Assembly (NCBI RefSeq): GCF_021018895.1 | Contig: NC_079384.1 | Location: 8,116,140-8,180,139 of the forward strand | Length of the DNA stretch: 64,000 bases | Direction of reading: 5' to 3' | Origin: Seriola aureovittata | Lineage: Eukaryota > Chordata > Actinopteri > Carangiformes > Carangidae | Shown here: in pieces, positions 39,540 through 51,346 of the stretch | How the letters are laid out: every line of letters starts with the position of its first letter | Numbering within the stretch: the first letter of the stretch is position 1 | Notes under the pieces: generated by a model | The model's database searches: none | Seen by the model: the letters and a program-made list of their open reading frames with translations, nothing else | Told to the model about the DNA's origin: nothing | Translations under genes and position numbers: made by a program

Positions 39540-41990
39540 ACTTTTTTTTATCATAGTATAGAATGTCATTTCATTCACTTTTTACGCCTCACTATACTAT
39601 GACGTTTTCTCTCTTTTTATGCCATAGTATAGTATGTCGTTTTTTTCCACTTTTTAAGATTTCTAATTTTTTTCACTTTTTATGCCTTACTATACTATGA
39701 CGTTTTTTCTCTTTTTATGCCATAGTATAGTATGTCGTTTTTTTCCACTTTTTAAGATTTGTCATTTTTTTCACTTTTTATGCCTTACTTTACTATGACA
39801 TTTTTTCACTTTTATTGCCATAGTATAGTATGTCGTTTTTTTCCACTTTTTAAGATTTGTCATTTTTTTTACTTTTTATGCATTACTATACTATGACGTT
39901 TTTTCTCTTTTTATGCCACAGTATAGTATGTCGATTTTTTCACTTTTTACACCTTACTATACTATGTTGTTATTTCACTTTTTATGCCATAGTATACTAT
40001 GTCATTTTTTTCCACTTTTTAGGACTTGTCATTTTTTTCACTTTCTAGGCCTTATTATACTATGACGTTTTTTCTGTTTTTATGCCATAGTATAGTATGT
40101 CGTTTCTTTCCACTTTTTAGGAATCTTAATGTTTTTCACTTTTTAGGCCTTTTTATGCCATGGTATAGTATGTCATTTTTTTCACTTTTTATGCCTTACT
40201 TTACTATGACATTTTTTCACTTTTATTGCCATAGTATGATATGTCATGTTTTTTCACTTTTTATGCCATAGTATACTATGTCGTTTTTTTCCACTTTTTA
40301 GGACTTGTAATCTTTTTCACTTTTTATGCCTTACTATACTATGACGTTTTTTCTCTTTTTATGCTATAGTATAGTATGTCGTTTTTTTCCACTTTTTAAG
40401 ATTTTTAATTTTTTTCACTTTTTATGCAATACTATACTATGACGTTTTTTCTCTTTTATGCCATGGTATAGTATGTCATTTTTTTCACTTTTTAGGCCTT
40501 ATTATACTATGACGTTTTTTCTGTTTTTATGCCATAGTATAGTATGTCGTTTCTTTCCACTTTTTAAGAGTTGTAATTTTTTTCACTTTTTAGGCCTTAC
40601 TATACTATGATGTTTTTTCACTTTTATTGCCATAGTATGATATGTCGTGTTTTTTCACTTTTTATGCCATAGTATAGTATGTCGTTTTTTTCCACTTTTT
40701 AGGACTTGTAATTTTTTTCACTTTTTAGGCCTTACTATAGTATGAAGTTTTTTCACTTTTTTTTATCATAGTATAGAATGTCATTTCATTCACTTTTTAC
40801 GCCTCACTATACTATGACGTTTTTTCTCTTTTTATGCCATAGTATAGTATGTCGTTTTTTTCCACTTTTTAAGATTTCTAATTTTTTTCACTTTTTATGC
40901 CTTACTATACTATGACGTTTTTTCTCTTTTTATGCCATAGTATAGTATGTCGTTTTTTTCCACTTTTTAAGATTTGTCATTTTTTTCACTTTTTATGCCT
41001 TACTTTACTATGACATTTTTTCACTTTTATTGCCATAGTATAGTATGTCGTTTTTTTCCACTTTTTAAGATTTGTCATTTTTTTTACTTTTTATGCATTA
41101 CTATACTATGACGTTTTTTCTCTTTTTATGCCACAGTATAGTATGTCGATTTTTTCACTTTTTACACCTTACTATACTATGTTGTTATTTCACTTTTTAT
41201 GCCATAGTATACTATGTCATTTTTTTCCACTTTTTAGGACTTGTCATTTTTTTCACTTTCTAGGCCTTATTATACTATGACGTTTTTTCTGTTTTTATGC
41301 CATAGTATAGTATGTCGTTTCTTTCCACTTTTTAAGAGTTGTAATTTTTTTCACTTTTTAGGCCTTACTATACTATGTCGTTTTTTTCCACTTTTTAGGA
41401 ATCTTAATGTTTTTCACTTTTTAGGCCTTTTTATGCCATGGTATAGTATGTCATTTTTTTCACTTTTTATGCCTTACTTTACTATGACATTTTTTCACTT
41501 TTATTGCCATAGTATGATATGTCGTGTTTTTTCACTTTTTATGCCATAGTATACTATGTCGTTTTTTTCCACTTTTTAGGACTTGTAATCTTTTTCACTT
41601 TTTATGCCTTACTATACTATGACGTTTTTTCTCTTTTTATGCTATAGTATAGTATGTCGTTTTTTTCCACTTTTTAAGATTTTTAATTTTTTTCACTTTT
41701 TATGCCATACTATACTATGACGTTTTTTCTCTTTTATGCCATGGTATAGTATGTCATTTTTTTCACTTTTTAGGCCTTACTATACTATGACGTTTTTTCT
41801 CTTTTTATGCCACAGTATACTATGTAAATCTTTTCACTTTTTACACCTTACTATACTATGTTGTTATTTCACTTTTTATGCCATAGTATAGTATGTCGTT
41901 TTTTTCCACTTTTTAGGACTTGTAATTTTTTTCACTTTTTAGGCCTTACTATAGTATGAAGTTTTTTCACTTTTTTTCATCATAGTATAG
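39540..41990. repeat. Direct duplication of an approximately 1.2-kb block inside the array
   Basis: The spurious open frames at 39857-40048 and 41072-41263 are identical and 1215 bp apart. The landmark TTTATCATAGTATAGAATG recurs with the same offset (near 39545 and 40760). Unit borders are approximate. Confidence 0.8.
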
Positions 41991-44900
41991 AATGTCATTT
42001 CATTCACTTTTTACGCCTCACTATACTATGACGTTTTTTCACTTTTTTGAGATACTATACTACGTTAGCTTTAGTCACTGTCACAATGGTGCAGTGGTTA
42101 GAACCATTGACATACATTCTGGAGGACATGGGTTCAAGTCCTGCCTGTTGCCAGTCTCTATTGATTTAGCATATTCTCCCTATGCGTTACCTTTTATGTT
42201 TTAATTTACTATCAAGTTTTTATGCCTTCCTATACTAAGTCGTTTTTTTCACTTTCTAGGCCTTACTATCCTATGACGTTTTTTCTCTTTTTATGCCATA
42301 GTATAGTGCAGGGGTCGGCAACCCGCGGCTCCGGAGCCGCATGCGGCTCTTTCATCCCATGAATCATAGTGGAGAATAGCTGCTCACATACATATGTGGA
42401 TCCGAAGATCGACAGGAAGGGTTGAAAGTCTCGACAAATGGACGGCGTTTCGGCGGGTATACCGGCTTCCCCGAGTGTGACGTTTATTTTGAGCGATGAA
42501 AAATGATAAAATATAATTTTATTTTAATATTTCAAGATCACAATAATCTTCCAATTTAGAACTAAAATCTAAAAAAAAGAACTAACACAGATAAGGATAA
42601 GGATGAAAGAGCCGCATGCGGCTCCGGAGCCGCAGGTTGCCGACCCCTGGTATAGTGTGTCGTTTCTTTCCACTTTTTAAGATTTGTCATTTTTTTCAAT
42701 TTTTATGCCTTACTATACTATGACGTTTTTTCACTTTCTATGCCACAGTATAGTGTGTCGTTTCTTTCCACTTTTTAAGATTTGTCATTTTTTTTCACTT
42801 TTTATGCCCATTTTTTCTCTTTTTATGCCATAGTATACTATGTTGTTTTTTCACTTTTTTGAGATACTATACTACATTAGCTTTGGTCACTGTCACAATG
42901 GTGCAGTGGTTAGAGCCATTGACACACAGTCTGGAGGTCATAGGTTCAAGCCCTGCCTGTGGCCATTCTCTATTGATTTAGCATATTCTCCCTATGCATT
43001 ACCTTTTATGTTTTAATTTACTATCAAGTTTTTATGCCTTCCTGTACTAAGTCGTTTTTTCACTTTTTTGGCCATAGTATAGTATGTCATTTCTTTTTGC
43101 TTTTTTGCCACAGTATAGTGTGTCATTTTCTTCACTTTTGAGGCCTTACTATACTATGATGTTTTTTCACTTTTTTTGTCATTTTTTTCACTTTTTATGC
43201 CAGATAATATTATGTTAGCTTTTCTTTCAGTGTAACAACGGTGCAGTGGTTAGGACTTCCGTCCCACAGTCTGGAGGTCATGGGTTCAAACCCTGCCTGG
43301 GCCATTCTCTATTGATTTAGCATATTCTCCCTATGCGTTACCTTTTATGTTTTAATTTACTATCAAGTTTTTATGCCTTCCTATACTAAGTCGTTTTTTT
43401 CACTTTTTTTGGCCATAGTATAGTATGTCGTTTTTTTCACTTTCTAGGCCTTACTATACTATGACGTTTTTTCTCTTTTTATGCCATTGTATAGTGTGTC
43501 GTTTCTTTCCACTTTTTAAGATTTGTCATTTTTTCCACTTTTTATGCCTTACCCTACTATGACGTTTTTTCTCTTTTTATGCCACAGTATAGTATGTCGA
43601 TTTTTTCACTTTTTACACCTTACTATACTATGTTGTTATTTCACTTTTTATGCCATAGTATAGTATGTCGTTTTTTTCCACTTTTTAGGACTTGTCATTT
43701 TTTTCACTTTTTAGGCCATAGTATACTATGTTGTTTTTTTCACTTTTTAGGAATCTTAATGTTTTTCACTTTTTAGGCCTTTTTATGCCATGGTATAGTA
43801 TGTCATTTTTTTCACTTTTTATGCCTTACTTTACTATGACATTTTTTCACTTTTATTGCCATAGTATACTATGTCGTTTTTTTCCACTTTTTAGGACTTG
43901 TCATTTTTTTCACTTTTTAGGCCTTACTATACTATGACGTATTTTCTCTTTTTATGCCATAGTATAGTATGTCGTTTTTTTCCACTTTTTAAGATTTGTC
44001 ATTTTTTTCACTTTTTATGCCTTACTATACTATGACGTTTTTTCTCTTTTTATGCCACAGTATAGTATGTCGATTTTTTCACTTTTTACACCTTACTATA
44101 CTATGTTGTTATTTCACGTTTTATGCCATAGTATATTATGTCGTTTTTTTCCACTTTTTAGGACTTGTCATTTTTTTCACTTTTTAGGCCTTACTATACT
44201 ATGACGTATTTTCTCTTTTTATGCCATAGTATAGTATGTCGTTTTTTTCCACTTTTTAAGATTTGTCATTTTTTTCACTTTTTAGGCCTTACTATACTAT
44301 GTCGTTTTTTTCCACTTTTTAGGAATCTTAATGTTTTTCACTTTTTAGGCCTTTTTATGCCATGGTATAGTATGTCATTTTTTTCACTTTTTATGCCTTA
44401 CTTTACTATGACATTTTTTCACTTTTATTGCCATAGTATGATATGTCGTGTTTTTTCACTTTTTATGCCATAGTATACTATGTCGTTTTTTTCCACTTTT
44501 TAGGACTTGTCATTTTTTTCACTTTTTAGGCCTTACTATACTATGACGTTTTTTCTCTTTTTATGCCACAGTATAGTATGTAAATTTTTTCACTTTTTAC
44601 ACCTTACTATACTATGTTGTTGTTTCACTTTTTATGCCATAGTATAGTATGTCGTTTTTTTCCACTTTTTAGGACTTGTCATTTTTTTCACTTTTTAGGC
44701 CTTACTATAGTATGAAGTTTTTTCACTTTTTTTATCATAGTATAGAATGTCATTTCATTCACTTTTTACGCCTCACTATACTATGACGTTTTTTCACTTT
44801 TTTGAGATACTATACTACGTTAGCTTTAGTCACTGTCACAATGGTGCAGTGGTTAGAACCATTGACATACAGTCTGGAGGACATGGGTTCAAGTCCTGCC

Positions 44901-46260
44901 TGGTGCCAGTCTCTATTGATTTAGCATATTCTCCCTATGCGTTACCTTTTATGTTTTAATTTACTATCAAGTTTTTATGCCTTCCTATACTAAGTCGTTT
45001 TTTCAATTTTTTTGGCCATAGTATAGTATGTCGTTTTTTTCACTTTTTAGGCCTTACTATCCTATGACGTTTTTTCTCTTTTTATGCCATAGTATAGTGT
45101 GTCGTTTCTTTCCACTTTTTAAGATTTGTCATTTTTTTCAATTTTTATGCCTTACTATACTATGACGTTTTTTCACTTTCTATGCCACAGTATAGTGTGT
45201 CGTTTCTTTCCACTTTTTAAGATTTGTCATTTTTTTTCACTTTTTATGCCCTACTATACTATGACGTTTTTTCTCTTTTTATGCCATAGTATACTATGTT
45301 GTTTTTTCACTTTTTTGAGATACTATACTACGTTAGCTTTGGTCACTGTCACAATGGTGCAGTGGTTAGAGCCATTGACACACAGTCTGGAGGTCATAGG
45401 TTCAAGCCCTGCCTGTGGCCATTCTCTATTGATTTAGCATATTCTCCCTATGCATTACCTTTTATGTTTTAATTTACTATCAAGTTTTTATGCCTTCCTG
45501 TACTAAGTCGTTTTTTCACTTTTTTGGCCATAGTATAGTATGTCATTTCTTTTTGCTTTTTTTGCCACAGTATAGTGTGTCATTTTCTTCACTTTTGAGG
45601 CCTTACTATACTATGATGTTTTTTCACTTTTTTTGTCATTTTTTTCACTTTTTATGCCAGATAATATTATGTTAGCTTTTCTTTCAGTGTAACAACGGTG
45701 CAGTGGTTAGGACTTCCGTCCCACAGTCTGGAGGTCATGGGTTCAAACCCTGCCTGGGCCGTTCTCTATTGATTTAGCATATTCTCCCTATGCGTTACCT
45801 TTTATGTTTTAATTTACTATCAAGTTTTTATGCCTTCCTATACTAAGTCGTTTTTTTCACTTTCTAGGCCTTACTATACTATGACGTTTTTTCTCTTTTT
45901 ATGCCATTGTATAGTGTGTCGTTTCTTTCCACTTTTTAAGATTTGTCATTTTTTCTACTTTTTATGCCTTACCCTACTATGACGTTTTTTCTCTTTTTAT
46001 GCCACAGTATAGTATGTCGATTTTTTCACTTTTTACACCTTACTATACTATGTTGTTATTTCACTTTTTATGCCATAGTATAGTATGTCGTTTTTTTCCA
46101 CTTTTTAGGACTTGTCATTTTTTTCACTTTTTAGGCCATAGTATACTATGTTGTTTTTTTCACTTTTTATGCCATAGTATACTATGTCGTTTTTTTCCAC
46201 TTTTTAGGACTTGTCATTTTTTTCACTTTTTAGGCCTTACTATACTATGACGTATTTTCT
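41980..46260. repeat. Direct duplication of an approximately 2.4-2.8-kb block inside the array
   Basis: Tracts starting near 41990 and 44745 share the same order of three tRNA-like segments (42072, 42885, 43223 against 44827, 45341, 45681) and the same flanks. The offset is about 2756 bp on the left and 2456 bp further right. Part of this difference is the MITE at 42309-42649, present only in the left copy; another indel must account for the rest. Confidence 0.8.
42309..42649 (+). mobile_element. 341-bp non-autonomous hAT-like MITE, copy 1
   Basis: It begins CAGGGGTCGGCAACC and ends with the reverse complement. The terminal inverted repeats are 49 bp (42309-42357 and 42601-42649) with one mismatch. 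It is flanked by the 8-bp direct repeat GTATAGTG at 42301-42308 and 42650-42657. CAGGGGTCGG ends with an 8-bp duplication centred on TA are typical of hAT elements. There is no transposase. The paralogous array block keeps an uninterrupted site at 45092-45099. Confidence 0.92.
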
Positions 46261-47643
46261 CTTTTTATGCCATAGTATATTATGTCGTTTTTTTCCACTT
46301 TTTAGGACTTGTCATTTTTTTCACTTTTTAGGCCTTACTATACTATGACGTATTTTCTCTTTTTATGCCATAGTATAGTATGTCGTTTTTTTCCACTTTT
46401 TAAGATTTGTCATTTTTTTCACTTTTTATGCCTTACTTTACTATGACGTTTTTTCTCTTTTTATGCCACAGTATAGTATGTCGATTTTTTCACTTTTTAC
46501 ACCTTACTATACTATGTTGTTATTTCACTTTTTATGCAATAGTATACTATGTCGTTTTTTTCACTTTTTCGGAATCGTAATTTTTTTCACTTTTTAGGCC
46601 TTTTTATGCCATGGTATAGTATGTCATTTTTTTCACTCTTTATGCCTTACTATACTATGACGTTTTTTCTGTTTTTATGCCATAGTATAGTATGTCGTTT
46701 CTTTCCACTTTTTAAGACTTGTAATTTTTTTCACTTTTTATGCCTTACTTTACTATGACATTTTTTCACTTTTGTTCCCATAGTATAGTATGCAGTTTTT
46801 TCACTTTCTATGCCATAGTATAGTATGTAGTTTTTTTCACTTTCTACGCCTTACTATACTATAACGTTTTTTCACTTTTTTTGCCATACAATACTGTTGT
46901 TTTTTTTCACTTTTTAAGCCTTAGTATACAATTTCATTTTTTCACTTTTTATGCCATAGTATAATATGTCCTTTTTTTTCACTTTTTACGCCTTACTATA
47001 CTATGTTGTTATTTCTCTTTTTATGCCAAAGTATAGTATGTCGTTTTTTCCCACTTTTTAAGATTTGTCATTTTTTTCACTTTCTAGGCCTTACTATACC
47101 ATGACATTTTTTTCTCTTTTTATGCCATAGTATAGTATGTCGTTTTTTTCCACTTTTTAAGATTTGTCATTTTTCACTTTTAGGCCTTACTATACTATGA
47201 CGTTTTTTCTCTTTTTATGCCATAGTATAGTATGTCGTTTTTTTTCACTTTTTAGGACTTGTAATTTTTTTCACTTCTTAGGCCTTACTATACTATGTTG
47301 TTTTTTTCACTTTTTAGGAATCTTAATGTTTTTCACTTTTTAGGCCTTTTTATGCCATGGTATAGTATGTCATGTTTTTCACTTTCTATGCCTTACTACA
47401 CTATGACGTTTTTTCTCTTTTTATGCCACAGTATAGTATGTCGATTTTTTCACTTTTTACACCTTACTATACTATGTTGTTATTTCACTTTTTATGCCAT
47501 AGTATAGTATGTCGTTTTTTTCCACTTTTTAGGACTTGTTTTTTTTTTCACTTTTTAGGCCATAGTATACTATGTTGTTTTTTTACTTTTTAGGAATCTT
47601 AATGTTTTTCACTTTTTAGGCCTTTTTATGCCATGGTATAGTA

Positions 47644-47984
47644 CAGGGGTCGGCAACCTGCGGCTCCGGAGCCGCATGCGGCTCTTTCATCCTTATCCTT
47701 ATCTGTGTTAGTTCTTTTTTTTAGATTTTAGTTCTAAATTGGAAGATTATTGTGATCTTGAAATATTAAAATAAAATTATATTTTATCATTTTTCATCGC
47801 TCAAAATAAACGTCACACTCGGGGAAGCCGGTATACCCGCCGAAACGCCGTCCATTTGTCGAGACTTTCAACCCTTCCTGTCGATCTTCGGATCCACATA
47901 TGTATGTGAGCAGCTATTCTCCACTATGATTCATGGGATGAAAGAGCCGCATGCGGCTCCGGAGCCGCGGGTTGCCGACCCCTG
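47644..47984 (-). mobile_element. 341-bp non-autonomous hAT-like MITE, copy 2 (inverted)
   Basis: Same length as copy 1 and apparently identical in sequence, but in the opposite orientation; even the single mismatch between its two inverted repeats is preserved. It is flanked by GTATAGTA at 47636-47643 and 47985-47992. The matching empty site is seen at 43793-43800 and in several other array units. Confidence 0.92.
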
Positions 47985-48898
47985 GTATAGTATGTCATTT
48001 TTTTCACTTTTTATGCCTTACTTTACTATGACATTTTTTCACTTTTATTGCCATAGTATACTATGTCGTTTTTTTCCACTTTTTAGGACTTGTCATTTTT
48101 TTCACTTTTTAGGCCTTACTATACTATGACGTATTTTCTCTTTTTATGCCATAGTATAGTATGTCGTTTTTTTCCACTTTTTAAGATTTGTCATTTTTTT
48201 CACTTTTTATGCCTTACTTTACTATGACGTTTTTTCTCTTTTCATGCCACAGTATAGCATGTCGATTTTTTCACTTTTTACACCTTACTATACTATGTTG
48301 TTATTTCACTTTTTATGCAATAGTATACTATGTCATTTTTTTCCACTTTTTAGGACTTGTCATTTTTTTCACTTTCTAGGCCTTACTATACTATGACGTT
48401 TTTTCTCTTTTCATGCCATAGTATAGTATGTCGTTTTTTTCCACTTTTTAAGATTTGTCATTTTTTTCACTTTTTATGCCTTACTTTACTATGACATTTT
48501 TTCACTTTTATTGCCATAGTATAGTATGTAGTTTTTTCACTTTCTATGCCATAGTATAGTATGTTGTTTTTTTCACTTTTTACGCCTTACTATACTATAA
48601 CGTTTTTTCACTTTTATTGCCATACAATACTGTTTTTTTTTTTTCACTTTTTAGGCCTTAGTATACAATTTCATTTTTTCACTTTTTATGCCATAGTATA
48701 ATATGTCCTTTTTTTATTCTTTATTCCATAGTATAGTATGTCGTTTTTTTTCACTTTTTACACCTTACTATACGATGACATTTTTTCTCTTTTTATGCCA
48801 TAGTATAGTATGTCGTTTATTTACACTTTTTAAGATTTGTCATTTTTTTCACTTTTTTATGCCTTACTATACTATGACGTTTTTTCTCTTTTTTTGTC

Positions 48899-51029
48899 AT
48901 ATATGTATTCAAAACATGTACATAAATCATATTTTTGTTGATCTATATCCTATATAGATCCTATATGTTAATAAACCGTTTGCTTGATGGCATTCCAAAG
49001 CCAATCACTTTGTTTTGGAGGGGTGGCGGGGTTGTTGCGTCCCTACCAATGTTGAGACCATACACACACAAACATTTGCTAATTTTATGGCTCTACAAGT
49101 CAAAAAATATTCAAGTATTATATAACAATGGCATATAACCAAAGTTTGTCACAAACTGTATACTAGTAGTAGTACTCCCAGTGACACTTCTAGTCTGTTT
49201 ATTGTAAACCACAACATTTTTAATGTCGATCCAGGCAAACAACTCATGGTACATAACAAAACCTCCATATCGTAAACAGTTATGCCGCTAGCAGTTGAAA
49301 TACACACAGACAACCAGGATCAGTATCAGGAAAGAAATCAGCAAGCCAGACACAGATATTGACAGAGAGTGTATCTATTAATGCCGATGTCCAACCTCTT
49401 CTTCACGGAGTTGGAGATGAAATATCCTTGTCATATAAAGGTTCAGTATTGTACTTATTAAACATTTTGTTTGTTCAAATAGTTTCTCACCTCCTCTCTC
49501 CATTGCTGCTACCCAACTACTCTCACAAAAAGCATGTAAGTATTTACACATGAAAATAACAATGCTGTTTTGGATCATGAGGGAGTCCTGGCTTATCTGG
49601 GATGCTGAGAAAAACCATACTGCATTTTATAGGGGACAAATAACCTTGTTATACTGATGACATTCAATAGGTGGAGACAAAGACAAAGTCTTCCTTACCA
49701 AGACTACCCAGTGTATGGCTCACACCTCAATCAGCAGGCATCGAACTGTTAGAGAAATGACTCCAGAGCCACAGCCACATAAATCACGGGATTTGAAAAA
49801 TATTTTTATTCAAATATAACATGTTTTTCTGGTTTTTCTGTTTTGTTGTGAACATTGAATAGGTGTAAAGCTACAAGTTGCGCCTGAACTGAACTTTTTA
49901 TTATACTGTGTCATGCATTCAGAAATGCTACATATAGAAATCATGCCTGACTCTTATGATAAAAATAATACGTGTGGGCAATTAATAGTTAACAGTGTCT
50001 TCCTCTTCTGAAATTCTCTTTGTTCTTTGCAAATCTCTGTAGTGTACGTTTGCTGTTATTGATTATTTTCATCATGTGTATTGAAGACATCAGTGGTGGT
50101 GCTTGCTGCCGGCAAACTGTTAGCAAAAATGACTTCACTTCACATCATTAGAAACACTTTCAGGGTGCAATCATACTGATCTCTATTACAATGAGAAAAA
50201 ATAGTTTAATGTCATTCTTATCAATTCAGTCGGCATCCTGCATTATCTGTTTTATATTTCAACAATTCCTCTCCTCCATCAAGGCTCCCTCATTGGCCCT
50301 GTTTGTGTGCTCAGATGTGACCTTGTTTATTGCCTCCCTGGATCTACTTTCATGTCACCAGCCTAATCCTCCCCCTGCTCAGTGTTAACAGTGGAAGGTG
50401 TAGAATGAAAGATCCAGAGCAGCTGAAGGTATGGTACAGTTTGAATACTTACATGACATTGATGGATGAATGTTCCTATGCTACGAGCTTGTATTTATAA
50501 ATCATGACCTAGTGGCTGAGGATAACACAAAGCAATGCAGCTCTGCAAAAAAAAAAAAAAGTATCTTGTTCTTCCTGTTTTAAATATGTCTCACTAAGTT
50601 TCTCTGCACTGTGGAAGTTCTGAGGAGTTTGCAGATGTTGAGGTACCCTGGATTTTAAGTTGCATGTGTTCATTTGTATGCATATTTATTTGTTAACATA
50701 TTGTATTCATTAAAAAAAAAACATTTCATGAGGTTCCATGGACTACACTGAACCATAGGTATTCTGATAGACATGTTGCAAATGGAAGGAGTTTCAATTT
50801 AATGAATATCTGTTAATTAATATCAGTCTCTATGTCTAATCTCTATAACCAAAAGCAACTATATAATTAGTTGTATGTCCTTCTTCCAAGATTTGCTATT
50901 AATGAGAGCCATGTAAGACAGCTGAAGCCTTCATTTTGATTAACTTCTGTTCAAGGTCGTCAAACCATTTTGACTCATGATGACATTCAAAGTCACAGAG
51001 AATAATAATAAATCACACAGAATAATATA
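48899..51029. other. Intergenic, no recognisable feature
   Basis: AT-rich spacer between the right edge of the array and the 3' end of the first PRY-SPRY gene. Open frames here are short and unlike any family I know. Confidence 0.55.
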
Positions 51030-51035
51030 TTTATT
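51030..51035 (-). terminator. Poly(A) signal AATAAA of the first PRY-SPRY gene
   Basis: TTTATT on the + strand, about 310 nt downstream of the stop codon at 51347-51349. It implies a 3' UTR of a little over 300 nt. Other AT-rich hexamers nearby could also serve. Confidence 0.5.
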
Positions 51036-51346
51036 TAAAAAGTGCAGATTACACTGATATTGCCAGAATATTAAGTACACAATGCTACATTATATATACA
51101 TATATATGTCGATATTTAACATTCAGTTTTGACAAAATAAACACATTATGCACATTCAAACACTTAAACAAATAGCAGCGTCTTGGTACATATATATTTG
51201 TATACATTATGATTTTCTATACATGATCTATGCATCTTTTTTTTTTAAATTTCAATTATCCTACAGTATCTGTTACGAGTGGGTATGTATTGTAAATGAA
51301 GCTTGAATGGAAATGGAAGAAATGGCAATGGAAAAACACACACACT

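Larger units (their letters stand above)
35934..45842 (+). repeat. Twelve degenerate tRNA-like (SINE-head-like) segments in the array
   Basis: Copies at about 35934-36068, 36368-36443, 36558-36710, 37390-37465, 37580-37731, 38239-38382, 42072-42230, 42885-43045, 43223-43385, 44827-44990, 45341-45500 and 45681-45842. Most hold TGGTGCAGTGG, which fits the RNA polymerase III A box, and about 35-45 nt later GGTTCAAGCCC or GGTTCGAGCCC, which fits the B box. Copy 38239 has lost the A box. Most are followed by a shared tail containing GCATATTCTCCCTATGCG and TTTTAATTTACTATCAAG. The T-stem pairs weakly, so these are derived repeats, not functional tRNA genes. Confidence 0.75.
34141..48898. repeat. 14.8-kb T-rich satellite-like tandem array with alternating inverted motifs
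   Basis: The basic monomer is about 35 bp and comes in two kinds. One reads CACTTTTTAGGCC then TTACTATACTATGACG; the other reads TTTTTATGCC then ATAGTATAGTATGTCG. TACTATACTATG and CATAGTATAGTA are reverse complements, so the array alternates a 12-mer and its inverse, separated by T-rich spacers. A third, shorter piece (CACTTTTTAGGACTTGTCAT) often completes a unit of about 98 bp. The + strand is strongly T-rich. The array also holds tRNA-like segments and two MITEs. The many open frames rich in Phe, Leu and His are translations of the repeat, not genes. Confidence 0.95.

Noticed and set aside
35934..45842. Functional tRNA genes
   Set aside because: A and B boxes are present, but the acceptor and T stems pair poorly, no convincing anticodon arm is seen, and the copies share a non-tRNA tail.
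34141..48898. A CRISPR-like array
   Set aside because: Repeats and spacers are both degenerate and low-complexity, the setting is a vertebrate nuclear genome, and no cas genes exist.
34913..48957. About 25 open frames of 60-111 codons rich in Phe, Leu, His and Tyr
   Set aside because: They are translations of the T-rich tandem array, repeat identically at the duplication offsets, and have no gene structure.
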